This document shows, piece after piece, positions 19,282 through 29,005 of a DNA stretch of 64,000 bases (the first letter of the stretch is position 1; each line of letters opens with the position of its first letter). Source of the stretch: Leptospiraceae bacterium (GTDB taxonomy: Bacteria; Spirochaetota; Leptospiria; Leptospirales; Leptospiraceae); assembly GCA_022402465.1 (NCBI GenBank), contig JAKRSH010000014.1, positions 172,929 to 236,928 on the forward strand. Reading direction: 5' to 3'. The translations under genes were made by a program, and so were the position numbers. The notes under the pieces are model-generated. The model was not told the DNA's origin and made no database searches. It saw only the letters and a program-made list of their open reading frames with translations.

Positions 19282-19308
19282 AATATATGCAACTATGTTG
19301 CATATATT
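19282..19308. promoter_or_regulatory. Palindromic operator candidate
   Basis: Perfect inverted repeat with 12-bp arms AATATATGCAAC and GTTGCATATATT around a 3-base centre (TAT), located 28 nt from the Tpx-like start and 56 nt from the COG0523 start. Position and symmetry fit an operator for both divergent genes. COG0523 genes are commonly under Zur control, and Fur-family proteins bind AT-rich dyads of this size. The assignment to Zur, PerR or another regulator is inference. Confidence 0.65.
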
Positions 19309-19363
19309 TATAGGACTTTTTTAATTGTCTAAAAGATATTTTTTTTTCATCAGAGGTAGCATC

Positions 19364-20578
19364 ATGACTAAAAACAAATTACCCGTAACAGTACTCAGCG
19401 GTTTCCTTGGCGCTGGAAAAACCACCTTATTAAATCACATCCTACACAATCGAGAAGGAAAGAAAGTCGCTGTCATTGTTAATGATATGAGTGAGGTAAA
19501 CATTGATGCTTCTTTGGTAAAAAATGGTGGTGCAACTCTTTCTCGCACAGAAGAAAAACTAGTAGAAATGTCTAACGGTTGTATCTGCTGCACACTTAGA
19601 GAAGACCTCTTGATTGAAATCAAAAATTTAGCCAAAGAAGGAAAGTTTGATTATTTACTAATTGAGTCCACTGGTGTATCTGAGCCTCTTCCTGTAGCAG
19701 AAACATTTACTTTTGAAGATGAAAATGGAGAGAGCCTCTCTCAGTTTGCAAAACTAGATACTATGGTCACTGTAGTTGACGCCTTGAATTTCTTGAATGA
19801 CTTTCAATCAATTGATAACTTGAAAGATAGGAAACTGGAAGCAGGTGAAGAAGATGAAAGAACAATAGTTGATTTGTTAGTGGATCAAGTTGAATTTGCT
19901 GATACCATCCTCATTAATAAGATTGATTTAATTTCTGAAGCTGATAAGAAAAAGCTAACTGGAATAATCAAAAGCTTAAATCCTGAAGCAGAATTAATCT
20001 TCACAAACAAGAGTGTTGTGGAACTAGATAAAGTATTGAATACAGGTAAATTCGATTTTGCAAAGGCATCCCAATCCTCAGGTTGGCTTAAAGAACTAAG
20101 AGGAGAGCATACTCCAGAAACGGAAGAATATGGAATCTCAAGCTTTGTTTACTCCGCTAGAAGACCTTTTCATCCAGAAAGATTTTACAATTGGTTGCTC
20201 TTAGAAAAAACTTGGATGATACGTTCCAAAGGATTTTTCTGGATAGCTTCTGCCTTTGATCATGCCTTTATGCTTTCCCAAGCAGGACAATTGTGCAATT
20301 TCGATGCAGCCGGCAACTGGTGGGCAGCCGTTCCAAAAGATCAGTGGTTGCAAGATGAAGATACTCTTGAATCTATAGAAGAGTCATGGGAAGAACCATT
20401 TGGAGATAGAAGACAAGAATTGGTTATCATTGGAAGAAAGATGAACCAAGATAAAATTTGTAAATCTTTGGATGATTGTCTATTAACTGATTCCGAAATG
20501 AAAATGGGTGAAGATGAATGGAGACAATGGGAAGATCCATTTTACAAGCAAATCGAAATGGTAGAGATGTCCGCTTGA
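19364..20578 (+). CDS. COG0523 (CobW-family) metal GTPase
   Basis: A 404-residue G3E-family GTPase. Walker A is [11 protein letters not shown] at the N-terminus. The diagnostic metal-binding motif CxCC is present ([11 protein letters not shown]), and NKID supplies the guanine-specificity motif. The C-terminal CobW_C domain (about residues 255-400) is complete. Such proteins insert or allocate metals, often zinc under limitation. The frame extends to a TTG at 19325, but the ATG at 19364 follows AGAGGTAG and starts directly before the P-loop. A 27-bp palindrome in the shared promoter region with the Tpx-like gene suggests metal-dependent repression. Confidence 0.92.
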   Translation: MTKNKLPVTVLSGFLGAGKTTLLNHILHNREGKKVAVIVNDMSEVNIDASLVKNGGATLSRTEEKLVEMSNGCICCTLREDLLIEIKNLAKEGKFDYLLIESTGVSEPLPVAETFTFEDENGESLSQFAKLDTMVTVVDALNFLNDFQSIDNLKDRKLEAGEEDERTIVDLLVDQVEFADTILINKIDLISEADKKKLTGIIKSLNPEAELIFTNKSVVELDKVLNTGKFDFAKASQSSGWLKELRGEHTPETEEYGISSFVYSARRPFHPERFYNWLLLEKTWMIRSKGFFWIASAFDHAFMLSQAGQLCNFDAAGNWWAAVPKDQWLQDEDTLESIEESWEEPFGDRRQELVIIGRKMNQDKICKSLDDCLLTDSEMKMGEDEWRQWEDPFYKQIEMVEMSA

Positions 20579-20609
20579 CAAAAGAGCTTGTAATCTATAA
20601 AATCTAATT

Positions 20610-21047
20610 ATGGTTACAACTAAAGTTACAGCTATAATTTCATTACCTGTAGCATCCGTATTCAATCATATTGTCAACTTTGAGAATATGGTAGAATACA
20701 ATTCATCAGTCCAGACTTCCACTTTAGTTAAGGAAGGAACAAGTAAGTTTCCTTCCTTTAAGATTAAAGTAGATATGGGTATCAAAAAAATCGAAGGTAT
20801 CTATGCCATCCAAGAAATTATCCCAAATCAAAAGATAGTTGCTTCTTGCGAAACTTCTGATTTAAGTTTTGAGGATACTTATCTTTTTCGAGAAGAAAAC
20901 AATAAAACATATTTTGAGATTACAGATAGAACAAAGTTAAAAGGCTTACTTGCCTTAAGTGAAATTCTTCTTGGACCCATTATGAAAATGCAAATGAATT
21001 CCAATCTAGATTCCTTGGTTAAAATTTTGGAAAGCTCCAATTCTTAA
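20610..21047 (+). CDS. SRPBCC-family protein
   Basis: A 145-residue protein with the START/Bet v1-like (SRPBCC, polyketide cyclase-like) pattern: a first strand with TKVTAIISLPVASVFNHIVNFENMVEY, a beta-sheet middle and a long C-terminal helix (LGPIMKMQMNSNLDSLVKILE). The fold makes a hydrophobic ligand cavity; the ligand is unknown. It starts 31 nt after the COG0523 stop on the same strand and could be read through from it. Confidence 0.78.
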   Translation: MVTTKVTAIISLPVASVFNHIVNFENMVEYNSSVQTSTLVKEGTSKFPSFKIKVDMGIKKIEGIYAIQEIIPNQKIVASCETSDLSFEDTYLFREENNKTYFEITDRTKLKGLLALSEILLGPIMKMQMNSNLDSLVKILESSNS

Positions 21048-21083
21048 GATTGACAAATCACAAGAGTTCCTTAAAATTTTATC

Positions 21084-21359
21084 ATGAACAAGAAAGAGAA
21101 ATTCCTTGGATTATTACTAATCACTATCCTAGCACTTACCACATCAATTTCTTCCCAAGATCTTAGCCAAGAAAACCCGAATCCAAATCTTTCTCAGGAT
21201 AAATTCTACTGTGTATCTATACCAACTGTAGTAAATGGGCAAGAATACGATAAAACTTTAAAATGTGAAACCAATGATGCCATCTGCTATGTGATGGAAG
21301 GCTTTGCAATGAGTTGCGTTCAGAAAATTAAAAATCCAATAGAATCAAAACAAAAGTAA
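21084..21359 (+). CDS. Small exported protein, unknown function
   Basis: A 91-residue protein with a clear signal peptide (NKKEKFLGLLLITILALTTSISS, likely cleavage before QDLSQ). The mature part of about 67 residues contains four Cys (FYC, LKC, AIC, MSC), suggesting two disulfides in the periplasm or outside the cell. I do not recognise the family. It follows the SRPBCC gene by 36 nt. Confidence 0.7.
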   Translation: MNKKEKFLGLLLITILALTTSISSQDLSQENPNPNLSQDKFYCVSIPTVVNGQEYDKTLKCETNDAICYVMEGFAMSCVQKIKNPIESKQK

Positions 21360-21371
21360 AATACTATACGC

Positions 21372-22940
21372 TTAAGTTTCTATTTCTTGTTCATGTCTTT
21401 CGATTTTTTCATTTAATCCCTCAATCAAATTTGAGAGTTTCTCAGAGGATTCGGATACCACTTGAATGGTTTGTATCAATTCATCGTTAAAAACTTTGAT
21501 AGAATCAGCAGAATCCGAAATAATTTTAGTTTGGTTTCTTGAGTTGTTGGTTGCATCTGCAATTTCTAAAGAAAGTAAGGCAACAGAGTTAGAATCATTT
21601 TCTAATTCATCGTTTGCTGCTGCTTGCTTTTCAGTTTGGTTCTTTAAATAAATCAATAATTCTCGAATAGAATTTATTCCATCTGCTACTTTAGAATAAT
21701 CTTCTATTGCATAATCAATTTGCTTGCTTCCAGATAGTACATCTTCATTGTTTTTATTGATAAGATGGTCTATTCCTTTTACACTGCTGCTAGTTCTCTC
21801 CGCTAGTTTAGCGATTTCATCTGATACAACAGAAAATCCTCTACCCGCCTCCCCTGCACGAGCAGCTTCTATAGCTGCATTCAGAGCAAGCATATTTACC
21901 TTACCAGAAATATCATTGATGATTTTCAAAATCTTGCTCATCTCTGAGGAACTCTCTCGAATAGAGTCCATACTTTCTTTCATAACTAAGATATTATTTT
22001 CAGCATTTTTATAGCGAATGATCATTTCTTCTATTTTACTAAGTAAGCCTGAAGTCTCAGAAGAAACATTTCTCATAGTTGAAGATAGAAAGCTTGCTTT
22101 TTCTTTGGAAGTATGCAATCGAGCTTCTTGCTTTTTAGCTCGTTCGGATATGGAGTCCAGTCTCTCTTCCAAAGAATCTAGAGATGTTACGACTTCATTT
22201 ACTGAAGTAGACTGAGATTTAGATTTATTGTTTAGCTGTTTCATTTGGTCTATCAGCATATTGGAAACTTCTAAAACATTTTTCGAATTATCTTTGAGGT
22301 TCTTCTTTATATAATCATTTAAATCTAAATAATTGGATACTTCTGTCTGAATTATCTTATAATTCTTTCGGAAGATTCGAATAGTTAATACTCCAACTGA
22401 ATAGGTCATAATAATTCCAAGCAAACTATCAAAGTAGTTTAATCTAAAAAGTTCTTTCTGAGTAGTTTCTAAAGTTGGAGAAACAGTAATGAATAAAAAA
22501 GTTGTTAATCCAACAAAGGCAGTTGTAATGATTGTTAGAACAGTGACCCCAGAAAAAAGTGTACAAAGCACTAAGGCTGAGAATCCAAAAAAAACATAAG
22601 TTGATAGAGCTTGAACTGGGGCTATAAAAATTTTACTAATCATTCCACCCATAACACCCATCATGATAATAAAGATGAAAATGGTGCTGGCTATCTTATA
22701 ACGATTTGTCTTTAAATAGTAAACTGAGATCAATACTCCTATGAAGGATGGAATGATTATAATCAAAGTATTCAATCCTAATTTGGGCACAACAAGGAAT
22801 ATCAAAGAGTTACCAACGATCATTACCATTCCAAAAATAAATTGAATAATAAACAGATACTTTGCCCTTGCCTTGCTTAGATAATCTAAACTTTCGTAAG
22901 GTTGTAAAATATTCCGGCTAATCTTGGAGTATAGGCTCAT
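21372..22940 (-). CDS. Methyl-accepting chemotaxis protein, no periplasmic domain
   Basis: A 522-residue chemoreceptor. The first 200 residues form about six closely spaced membrane helices with almost no external loop, so stimulus input is probably membrane- or cytoplasm-derived. The rest is the long signalling coiled coil with the highly conserved hairpin tip ([20 protein letters not shown]) and downstream [13 protein letters not shown]. No HAMP domain is evident between membrane block and coiled coil. It stands alone without che genes nearby. Confidence 0.9.
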   Translation of the reverse strand: MSLYSKISRNILQPYESLDYLSKARAKYLFIIQFIFGMVMIVGNSLIFLVVPKLGLNTLIIIIPSFIGVLISVYYLKTNRYKIASTIFIFIIMMGVMGGMISKIFIAPVQALSTYVFFGFSALVLCTLFSGVTVLTIITTAFVGLTTFLFITVSPTLETTQKELFRLNYFDSLLGIIMTYSVGVLTIRIFRKNYKIIQTEVSNYLDLNDYIKKNLKDNSKNVLEVSNMLIDQMKQLNNKSKSQSTSVNEVVTSLDSLEERLDSISERAKKQEARLHTSKEKASFLSSTMRNVSSETSGLLSKIEEMIIRYKNAENNILVMKESMDSIRESSSEMSKILKIINDISGKVNMLALNAAIEAARAGEAGRGFSVVSDEIAKLAERTSSSVKGIDHLINKNNEDVLSGSKQIDYAIEDYSKVADGINSIRELLIYLKNQTEKQAAANDELENDSNSVALLSLEIADATNNSRNQTKIISDSADSIKVFNDELIQTIQVVSESSEKLSNLIEGLNEKIERHEQEIET

Positions 22941-22974
22941 GGGAAATTACATGATCCAAAAATGAAATTTATAA

Positions 22975-23643
22975 TCAAGTAAAAGTTTCAGCTTGATTTT
23001 CAAATATCCAAACAGAACTAAGAGGGTTTTCTAAGAGTTTGAAGTTAAACAGCTCTTCGACTTTAGTAAACGTGTTTTTATGAAAAAAACTTGTATGAGT
23101 TTCGTCCTTCGCATAATGCCAACTCGCAAAATCTATTGTTTCATCCCAAGTGTAAGTCATTACCGATAGTATGCTTTCAGGTTTTAAAAGATTTTTTACC
23201 TTTTGTATATCATGGAATGGCTCTCTAAAATGCTCCCAAACTTCCGTTGAATAAATAAAATCATACTTTTGAAATTGTAAATTCTTTTGATAGATTGGAT
23301 CGTAATCATCAACTTGATAATCAAATTCACTTAAAATTTTAGATAAAGTAGGATTTGGTCCTGAGCCATAATCCAAACCGCGAACTTCTTTTTGATTTTT
23401 TAACTTTTGAAGATAAGGTAAACTTGGATCTATGCATTTTTTTAGAAAAGAAACATATCCAGGGTTCAAAATTGTATTTTCATGAAAATCATAGCGAACC
23501 TTTTGTTCGCTTAAATCTAGGTGAAATTTTGCATCCATAAAGATCAAATAGCAATGATTGCATTTATAATAATCTCTTTCTCTTAAATTAGAAATATATA
23601 ATTCTATGTCCCCAGAATTACAAAGAGGACAAAATTTTTGCAT
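22975..23643 (-). CDS. Zinc-ribbon class I SAM methyltransferase
   Basis: A 222-residue protein with an N-terminal four-Cys ribbon (C5-x2-C8 and C28-x2-C31) and a Rossmann methyltransferase domain. Motif I reads LDYGSGPNPTLS (near residues 90-101), and STEVWEHFREP matches motif IV of the Methyltransf_23 type. Substrate unknown; similar proteins modify sugars or small molecules. Its ATG overlaps the stop of the upstream lipoprotein gene (TAATG), so the two are translationally coupled. Confidence 0.82.
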   Translation of the reverse strand: MQKFCPLCNSGDIELYISNLRERDYYKCNHCYLIFMDAKFHLDLSEQKVRYDFHENTILNPGYVSFLKKCIDPSLPYLQKLKNQKEVRGLDYGSGPNPTLSKILSEFDYQVDDYDPIYQKNLQFQKYDFIYSTEVWEHFREPFHDIQKVKNLLKPESILSVMTYTWDETIDFASWHYAKDETHTSFFHKNTFTKVEELFNFKLLENPLSSVWIFENQAETFT

Positions 23644-24455
23644 TATTGTATGGGAGTTAAATTTGAATCAAAAAATTTGATTGTACCGATTTGCAATTGA
23701 TGGATAAATGATTCATCCACTAAGCCATCTTTGATTGAGATCTTCAATGGAACTAATCTCCCATTCAAATTCGTATAATCCTCATAATGTAAGACACCTT
23801 TGTAAGAATCAAAAACTTCTCTGTACGTAAATTGTACAAATTCTATAGAACCAGAATCATTTCGTATCAAAAATTTGTATTGATCGAATTCTTTACTAGG
23901 ATTCAAAGAGCCGTTTGTTGCAAAAATTTCAGAATAGTTTCTATCGCCTATACCCATCTCTCCCATAAAATAAATTTTATCAAATTTATGAGCGATAAAA
24001 GGAAGCAAAATATAAAGACGAAGAGACTCTAAATACAACTTTAATTCAGATTCTTTACTGTAAACCTTTCCTAATTCTTTATCAATAGTATAGCCCTCAC
24101 CGTTTTCAATACCCAAAATTTTACCTCGAGATTTACCATCGGTAAATTCTACTTTGATATTTGTTGAATTCAATGAGATCGTAGCCTTCATAGCTTGAAC
24201 AGGCTCAGGGACGGGAGTAAAAAATCTTACGAAAGAAGAATTCCAATAGTCAATAAGAAATATCTCCAAGGTATCAACATTCTTCCATTTCTCAGGACTA
24301 AGAGCTGGATCCAATGGCTCATTTAACATTGAATTACCTTTATCTATTAAACTACTAGGTATTTCGCCATCTTCAAATTTCCCGTTTCTAAGATCTGCCA
24401 TTTGACAGGAAATAAATATTCCAAGTATTAGAAATAGTATTCTCTTAAAAGTCAT
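23643..24455 (-). CDS. Putative lipoprotein, unknown function
   Basis: A 270-residue protein with a lipoprotein signal peptide (FKRILFLILGIFISCQMADL, lipobox FISC). The mature part is rich in beta strands with repeated turn motifs (DGKSRGKILGIENGEGY), like a periplasmic lipid- or hydrophobe-binding sheet of the LolA/outer-membrane sorting type, but no signature is certain. Coupled by TAATG overlap to the downstream methyltransferase gene. Confidence 0.72.
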   Translation of the reverse strand: MTFKRILFLILGIFISCQMADLRNGKFEDGEIPSSLIDKGNSMLNEPLDPALSPEKWKNVDTLEIFLIDYWNSSFVRFFTPVPEPVQAMKATISLNSTNIKVEFTDGKSRGKILGIENGEGYTIDKELGKVYSKESELKLYLESLRLYILLPFIAHKFDKIYFMGEMGIGDRNYSEIFATNGSLNPSKEFDQYKFLIRNDSGSIEFVQFTYREVFDSYKGVLHYEDYTNLNGRLVPLKISIKDGLVDESFIHQLQIGTIKFFDSNLTPIQ

Positions 24456-24620
24456 ACTATTTAGCTAATAATTATCTGAAACCAAAGTCAAGATGTTTTT
24501 GAAGAAGGATAAAAGAGATATAAAATGTCTAATCGCATTCTTTTTTAGTCTATTTAGAAAGATATAAAGTCAATAATTTAAATGAATGATTGTTTTTCTA
24601 TTTGTTGAAATATTATTTTA

Positions 24621-24655
24621 AAAATAAAAAAAGCCCACCGATGAAGGCAGGCTTT
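24621..24655 (-). terminator. Intrinsic terminator of the phasin-like gene
   Basis: On the minus strand, 25 nt after the stop of the phasin-like gene, AAAGCC and GGCTTT form a stem with a weakly paired middle and are followed by TTTTTATTTT. It fits an intrinsic terminator. The rest of the roughly 220-nt gap to 24456 contains nothing else I can assign. Confidence 0.75.
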
Positions 24656-24679
24656 GATTATTTACAAAAGAAATTTAGA

Positions 24680-25057
24680 TTAAGCGTTAGCTTTTGGTGT
24701 TGCAGATTTTTTAATTGATTCAGCAACTTCATTGATTTTTGCTTTTACTTCTTCAATTTTACCTTCTGGCATTTTGCTTTTGATTTCTTCAGTGATCTTG
24801 TTGTAGTTTTCAACAATTTTTGATCTTGTTTCATCATAATTCTTACCAGCAACGCTAGTGAATTCTTTAATATCACCGATAACTTTATCTACTGATTCTC
24901 TCAGTTTGATAGCAGCTTCAGAATTGTCTTGTGAACCTTTTGCAATCAATTCATTGTAAGTCTTTTCAAGATCTACAGTTGCTTTGCTAAGACCATCTTT
25001 TCCAGATTGAAACAATCCGATTCCAGCGTTGAGGATATCAATTACTAATTTTTCCAT
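24680..25057 (-). CDS. Phasin-like protein
   Basis: A 125-residue, all-helical, Lys/Glu-rich protein that resembles phasins and PhaF/PhaI-type granule-associated proteins (start [22 protein letters not shown], then a long amphipathic coiled coil, C-terminal Ala/Lys-rich tail [10 protein letters not shown]). Phasins coat polyhydroxyalkanoate granules, but no PHA synthase lies in the window, so function remains uncertain. The frame is open up to 25120; the ATG at 25057 has a GGAGA eleven bases upstream and was chosen. An intrinsic terminator follows. Confidence 0.8.
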   Translation of the reverse strand: MEKLVIDILNAGIGLFQSGKDGLSKATVDLEKTYNELIAKGSQDNSEAAIKLRESVDKVIGDIKEFTSVAGKNYDETRSKIVENYNKITEEIKSKMPEGKIEEVKAKINEVAESIKKSATPKANA

Positions 25058-25197
25058 TTTTGGGTTTCTCCAATATTTCGAATTTTGTGCAATGCACAAT
25101 CCAAATGTTGCACCGCACAAAATATTGTCAAGGGAAAAAACAAAAAAAGATTCGTTTTTAAATAAAAATTAATCTGACATAATATTTAAGATTATCT

Positions 25198-26850
25198 TTA
25201 TCTGAGCACATTACCACCATTAGATTCTGGTAGAGATTCAACATGTAATGTTTGGGTAGGAAATGCAAATTCTATTTCTAATTCTTCAGCTAATTTTATA
25301 ATCTTGAGATAAAGAGCTTGTTTTGTAGTTAATTCTACTGACCAATCAGGAACTTTAAGAAACACATAAACTAATATTTCTAAGTTAAAGTCACCAAACT
25401 TATTAAATACGACATGATAGTTTTCTTTTCGAGTATTGGGTTCATTTTGAATAATCGCCTTGATACCCTCAATAAAGGACTCTATCTTCGAAGTTGGAGT
25501 TCCATAAGTTATTCCAAGGTTCGCAACGACCCTTCGAAATTTTCTTTGTCCCATATTATCGATAGGTGAGACTGCCATATCCATATTTGGAATTGAGATT
25601 ACCGAATCATAAAATGTTCGAATTCGAGTTGATCTAAGTCCTATTTCTTCTACAGTTCCTTCATTTGAGCCAATCTTTATCCAATCACCTAACTTAAATG
25701 GACGATCAACTAAGATCATAATAGAACCAAATAAATTAGCAGCAGTATCTTTAGCAGCTAGCGCAAAAGCCAATCCTCCAATACCTAGACCAGCTAACAA
25801 TGACATTACATTGATTCCCATATTCTGAATCGTAATCAAAACACCAAAAAGAATTATGATACTTTTTATGGTTCTAGTAATAAGATTCGCAATTTGTTTA
25901 TCCATTCCATTATTTCCATTCTCTGGTTCCTTTTCTATTAAGTATTCTGAAAAGACATTTGCTAAACCATATAAGAACCAAATAATGAAGAAGCTAAGTA
26001 AAATTTGTATAGTAAATGTTAAAATAGAAAGAATGGTACCTTCCAATTTAAGTATTCCAAGTGAAAAATACCAAAAACCTGTCGAAACGATATAGCCACT
26101 AGGAGAGGAAATTGCTTCTATAATTTTATTGTCCCAATCTGTTTGTGATTTTGCGGCTAAATGTAAAATAATAGTTAGAATTCCTTTTGAGATCAATCGA
26201 AAAATTAATCCTATAAAGACAGATGTTGCAATTCCCATCCACTGCCATAAGGCTATTCCAAAATATATCTTCTTTGTCCATTTAGGGACAAGCTTTTCTA
26301 AAAAAGGTTGTTGGTAAAGTGCACCTTGACCAGAATCTTCTAAGTATGTTAGGTGCTTAACCTTATCGTAAAATTCTTTTGATCGATACACTGTATCTTT
26401 AGAAAATAAATACTCACCTGCCCTTTCCCCTTTTTCTACTTTGATGATTGTTATTTCAGTATCTTTGAGTCTCCATCTTTGAAGAGGCTCAGAACCTTTT
26501 GAATTATCTGGAATATATTCATAATCAATTAGAATAACGCGGTCTATTGTTTCCTTAAGAAAGATGGCAGCTTCTTCCCCTTTTTCCGATTGAAGCAAAA
26601 ATGGTATATCATCTAAATTTAAAGTTCTTATTGCAATATCCAAAAACTCATTAGCTTTATCTATATCTGAATTTAACTTAGATTGACGATAGTTATTCAT
26701 ATTCGTCATAAAAGTCCTCATTGTATCTTGAGGATGATCCGTTTTGACACCAACTAAAGGTTTATCATCAAGCTGAACACTTTCTTGAGAGAAAGTAGTA
26801 GAATATGTAAATAAACTTAATAATAGGAGTATCTTTTGTAAAAAATTCAT
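25198..26850 (-). CDS. MscS-family mechanosensitive channel
   Basis: A 550-residue channel protein. A signal peptide is followed by a periplasmic domain of about 170 residues, several membrane helices (about residues 195-370) and the MscS pore helix with its Gly/Ala pattern (GLGIGGLAFALAAKDTAANLFGS). The beta domain continues with DRPFKLGDWIKIGSNEGTVEEIGLRSTRIRT. It should open under membrane tension to release solutes. The gene is monocistronic; the neighbours are oriented differently or separated by about 140 nt. Confidence 0.92.
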   Translation of the reverse strand: MNFLQKILLLLSLFTYSTTFSQESVQLDDKPLVGVKTDHPQDTMRTFMTNMNNYRQSKLNSDIDKANEFLDIAIRTLNLDDIPFLLQSEKGEEAAIFLKETIDRVILIDYEYIPDNSKGSEPLQRWRLKDTEITIIKVEKGERAGEYLFSKDTVYRSKEFYDKVKHLTYLEDSGQGALYQQPFLEKLVPKWTKKIYFGIALWQWMGIATSVFIGLIFRLISKGILTIILHLAAKSQTDWDNKIIEAISSPSGYIVSTGFWYFSLGILKLEGTILSILTFTIQILLSFFIIWFLYGLANVFSEYLIEKEPENGNNGMDKQIANLITRTIKSIIILFGVLITIQNMGINVMSLLAGLGIGGLAFALAAKDTAANLFGSIMILVDRPFKLGDWIKIGSNEGTVEEIGLRSTRIRTFYDSVISIPNMDMAVSPIDNMGQRKFRRVVANLGITYGTPTSKIESFIEGIKAIIQNEPNTRKENYHVVFNKFGDFNLEILVYVFLKVPDWSVELTTKQALYLKIIKLAEELEIEFAFPTQTLHVESLPESNGGNVLR

Positions 26851-26993
26851 ACCATATTTTTTGGGAATAGGAATATATAGGCAAGGGTTTTTTTTGAAAA
26901 ATTTTTCCTTATGAATTTTGATAAAATTTAGGCTAGATTCATTCTATACAGCAAATAATTTGGTGAAGAAAATTATAAAATTATAGGTATTGA

Positions 26994-28511
26994 ATGGACT
27001 TAGATGCATTAGACAATAATCCAAAATGGATAAACTTTAGATATTATGGTTCTATGATATATTTTCCTGTAGCATTGATACTGTATATTTTCTATCCTCA
27101 ATTAGCTTCCTTGTTCATGGCTGGAGCTATTGTTAGTGTATTTTTCATTGTATCTCGAAGATTAAAAGCTTCCACTTTTATTGATAACATCTTGAATCAA
27201 GAGATAGGATATTCAAAAGAAAGATTATTTTATTTCGAAACTTTTCCAGATTATCAATTTATTGATATTTATAACTTTTTGATAAATTATTTAAAGCAAA
27301 ATAATAATTTCACTAAGAAACCTATCTCGAACAATGAATCTTTAAATGATATAATTAACCATCGCTTTCACTCTGAATTGAATCGGAATCCTCACGAGTC
27401 AGAAAATATTCCATGGAAGATTGATGTAGATGAAGAAGTTTATAGACACATCGACAATTTGTGGATACTAAAAGCAAATTACAAAGATAAAGAAAATATA
27501 AATCATTTCACAAAAGTGATTCGTCTTCGGTATGATAAATACAATGACTCTACATATTTAGAAGTATGTACCATGGACCCAGACTTTTTTGATAATTTCA
27601 TTAAAGAATTAAAAATTGCAATTATAAAAAATAGTATTTACAAAGGCAAAGTAATTTCAATAACAAGTAATGTCGTAGAAGGCATTGACTATGGTGAGAA
27701 AAATACTAAAGTTGGAATTCAATTTCAAAAAATCAATAAAATTGATGAGGAAAATATAGTTCTTTCTGACAAAATTAAAAAGATTCTTGAATTTAATATT
27801 TTTGAATATTTTGAACACAGAGAATTGCTAACAGAAAGATTGTCAACAATGAATAGAGGTTTATTATTTTATGGACCTCCTGGAACAGGAAAATCATTTA
27901 CCTGTCAATATTTATTTGGAAGGTTGAATCAAATAACTATAATTGTAGCAAGTGGACAAAGTCTATCTCAAATCAATACCATTTGTTCAATCGGAAGGAC
28001 ACTACAACCTTCTATTGTGTTATTAGAAGATGTTGATCTTGTTTTTTCATCAAGAGAAATCAATCCTTATAGCTCGTCTTTGGGTGATTTAATGAATCAA
28101 TTAGATGGATACACCAAAAAAGAACATATGCTGTTTATACTAACAACTAATCATATTTCAAGAGTTGAAAAGGCAATAAAAGACAGACCTGGACGCATAA
28201 GCCAATGTGTTTTCTTTGATCTTCCGAATCTAGAATTAAGAGAAAAATATTTGAAAAATGAAATCAAAAATAATGCAATTCCCGATTTAAATATAACAGA
28301 AGTTGCTAAGAAAATCGATGGAGCTTCCCAGGCTTTTATATCTGAACTTGTGAAACTCGCTATGCAATTTAATCTTCAATCTCTATCTTATGAATCTAAT
28401 TCAAAGATTTTTCTGAATGAACAAGATTTTGATGCTGCACTAGAATTAATGTTAAGAGATAACAATGAATATTCAAAATCTATATTGGGAATCAACCAAA
28501 GTATTTTATAA
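26994..28511 (+). CDS. Membrane-anchored AAA ATPase, BCS1-like
   Basis: A 505-residue protein. Two close membrane helices lie at about residues 18-55, followed by a middle domain of about 200 residues without recognised signature and one AAA domain. Walker A is GPPGTGKS (294-301), Walker B is IVLLEDVD (341-348), sensor 1 is ILTTNH, and the arginine-finger segment is RPGRISQCVFF. The layout of membrane helices, a middle domain and an AAA domain preceded by LLTERLSTMNRGLLFYG is like BCS1-type translocases. Bacterial relatives are poorly characterised. It stands alone, has AT-rich codons and could be a stress or defence ATPase; that is speculation. Confidence 0.82.
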   Translation: MDLDALDNNPKWINFRYYGSMIYFPVALILYIFYPQLASLFMAGAIVSVFFIVSRRLKASTFIDNILNQEIGYSKERLFYFETFPDYQFIDIYNFLINYLKQNNNFTKKPISNNESLNDIINHRFHSELNRNPHESENIPWKIDVDEEVYRHIDNLWILKANYKDKENINHFTKVIRLRYDKYNDSTYLEVCTMDPDFFDNFIKELKIAIIKNSIYKGKVISITSNVVEGIDYGEKNTKVGIQFQKINKIDEENIVLSDKIKKILEFNIFEYFEHRELLTERLSTMNRGLLFYGPPGTGKSFTCQYLFGRLNQITIIVASGQSLSQINTICSIGRTLQPSIVLLEDVDLVFSSREINPYSSSLGDLMNQLDGYTKKEHMLFILTTNHISRVEKAIKDRPGRISQCVFFDLPNLELREKYLKNEIKNNAIPDLNITEVAKKIDGASQAFISELVKLAMQFNLQSLSYESNSKIFLNEQDFDAALELMLRDNNEYSKSILGINQSIL

Positions 28512-28568
28512 TTTATATATCAAAATTTATAATATTGTGCCAATTATTAAAAGGAAAACTAGAACACT

Positions 28569-28997
28569 ATGTCAATAAAATATCTACACACAATGATCCG
28601 AGTCTTTGATCTAGACGCATCTTTAAATTTTTTTGAGAAAGGTTTAGGATTACAAGTAAGTCGAAAGAAAGATAACCCTGAAGGTAAATTCACATTAATA
28701 TTTCTATCTACCGGTGAACCAGATGCTCCTGAAATCGAATTAACATATAATTGGAACCAAGAAGAAGCATATTCCGTTGGAAGAAATTTTGGACATTTGG
28801 CATATCTTGTTGATGACATTTATGAAACCTGTGAACGCTTACAAAAGATGGGAATAGTTATTAATCGACCACCAAGAGACGGACATATGGCTTTTGTAAG
28901 ATCTCCTGATTTAATTTCTATCGAGCTCTTACAAAAAGGTGCAGCCCTTCCTCCAAAGGAACCTTGGCTATCAGCTAAAAATATTGGTGTATGGTAA
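28569..28997 (+). CDS. Glyoxalase/VOC-family protein (lactoylglutathione lyase-like)
   Basis: A 142-residue protein with two VOC beta-alpha-beta modules. Metal ligands of glyoxalase I are at the expected places: H7 (YLHTMIRV), E57 (IELTYNW), H76 ([10 protein letters not shown]) and E119 (ISIELLQ). [14 protein letters not shown] and RDGHMAF match the lactoylglutathione lyase pattern, so it probably converts the methylglyoxal hemithioacetal. It is close to gloA, but other VOC enzymes share this pattern, so no symbol is assigned. Nine nucleotides separate it from the HI0933-type flavoprotein gene on the same strand. Confidence 0.88.
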   Translation: MSIKYLHTMIRVFDLDASLNFFEKGLGLQVSRKKDNPEGKFTLIFLSTGEPDAPEIELTYNWNQEEAYSVGRNFGHLAYLVDDIYETCERLQKMGIVINRPPRDGHMAFVRSPDLISIELLQKGAALPPKEPWLSAKNIGVW

Positions 28998-29005
28998 TTC
29001 AATAA

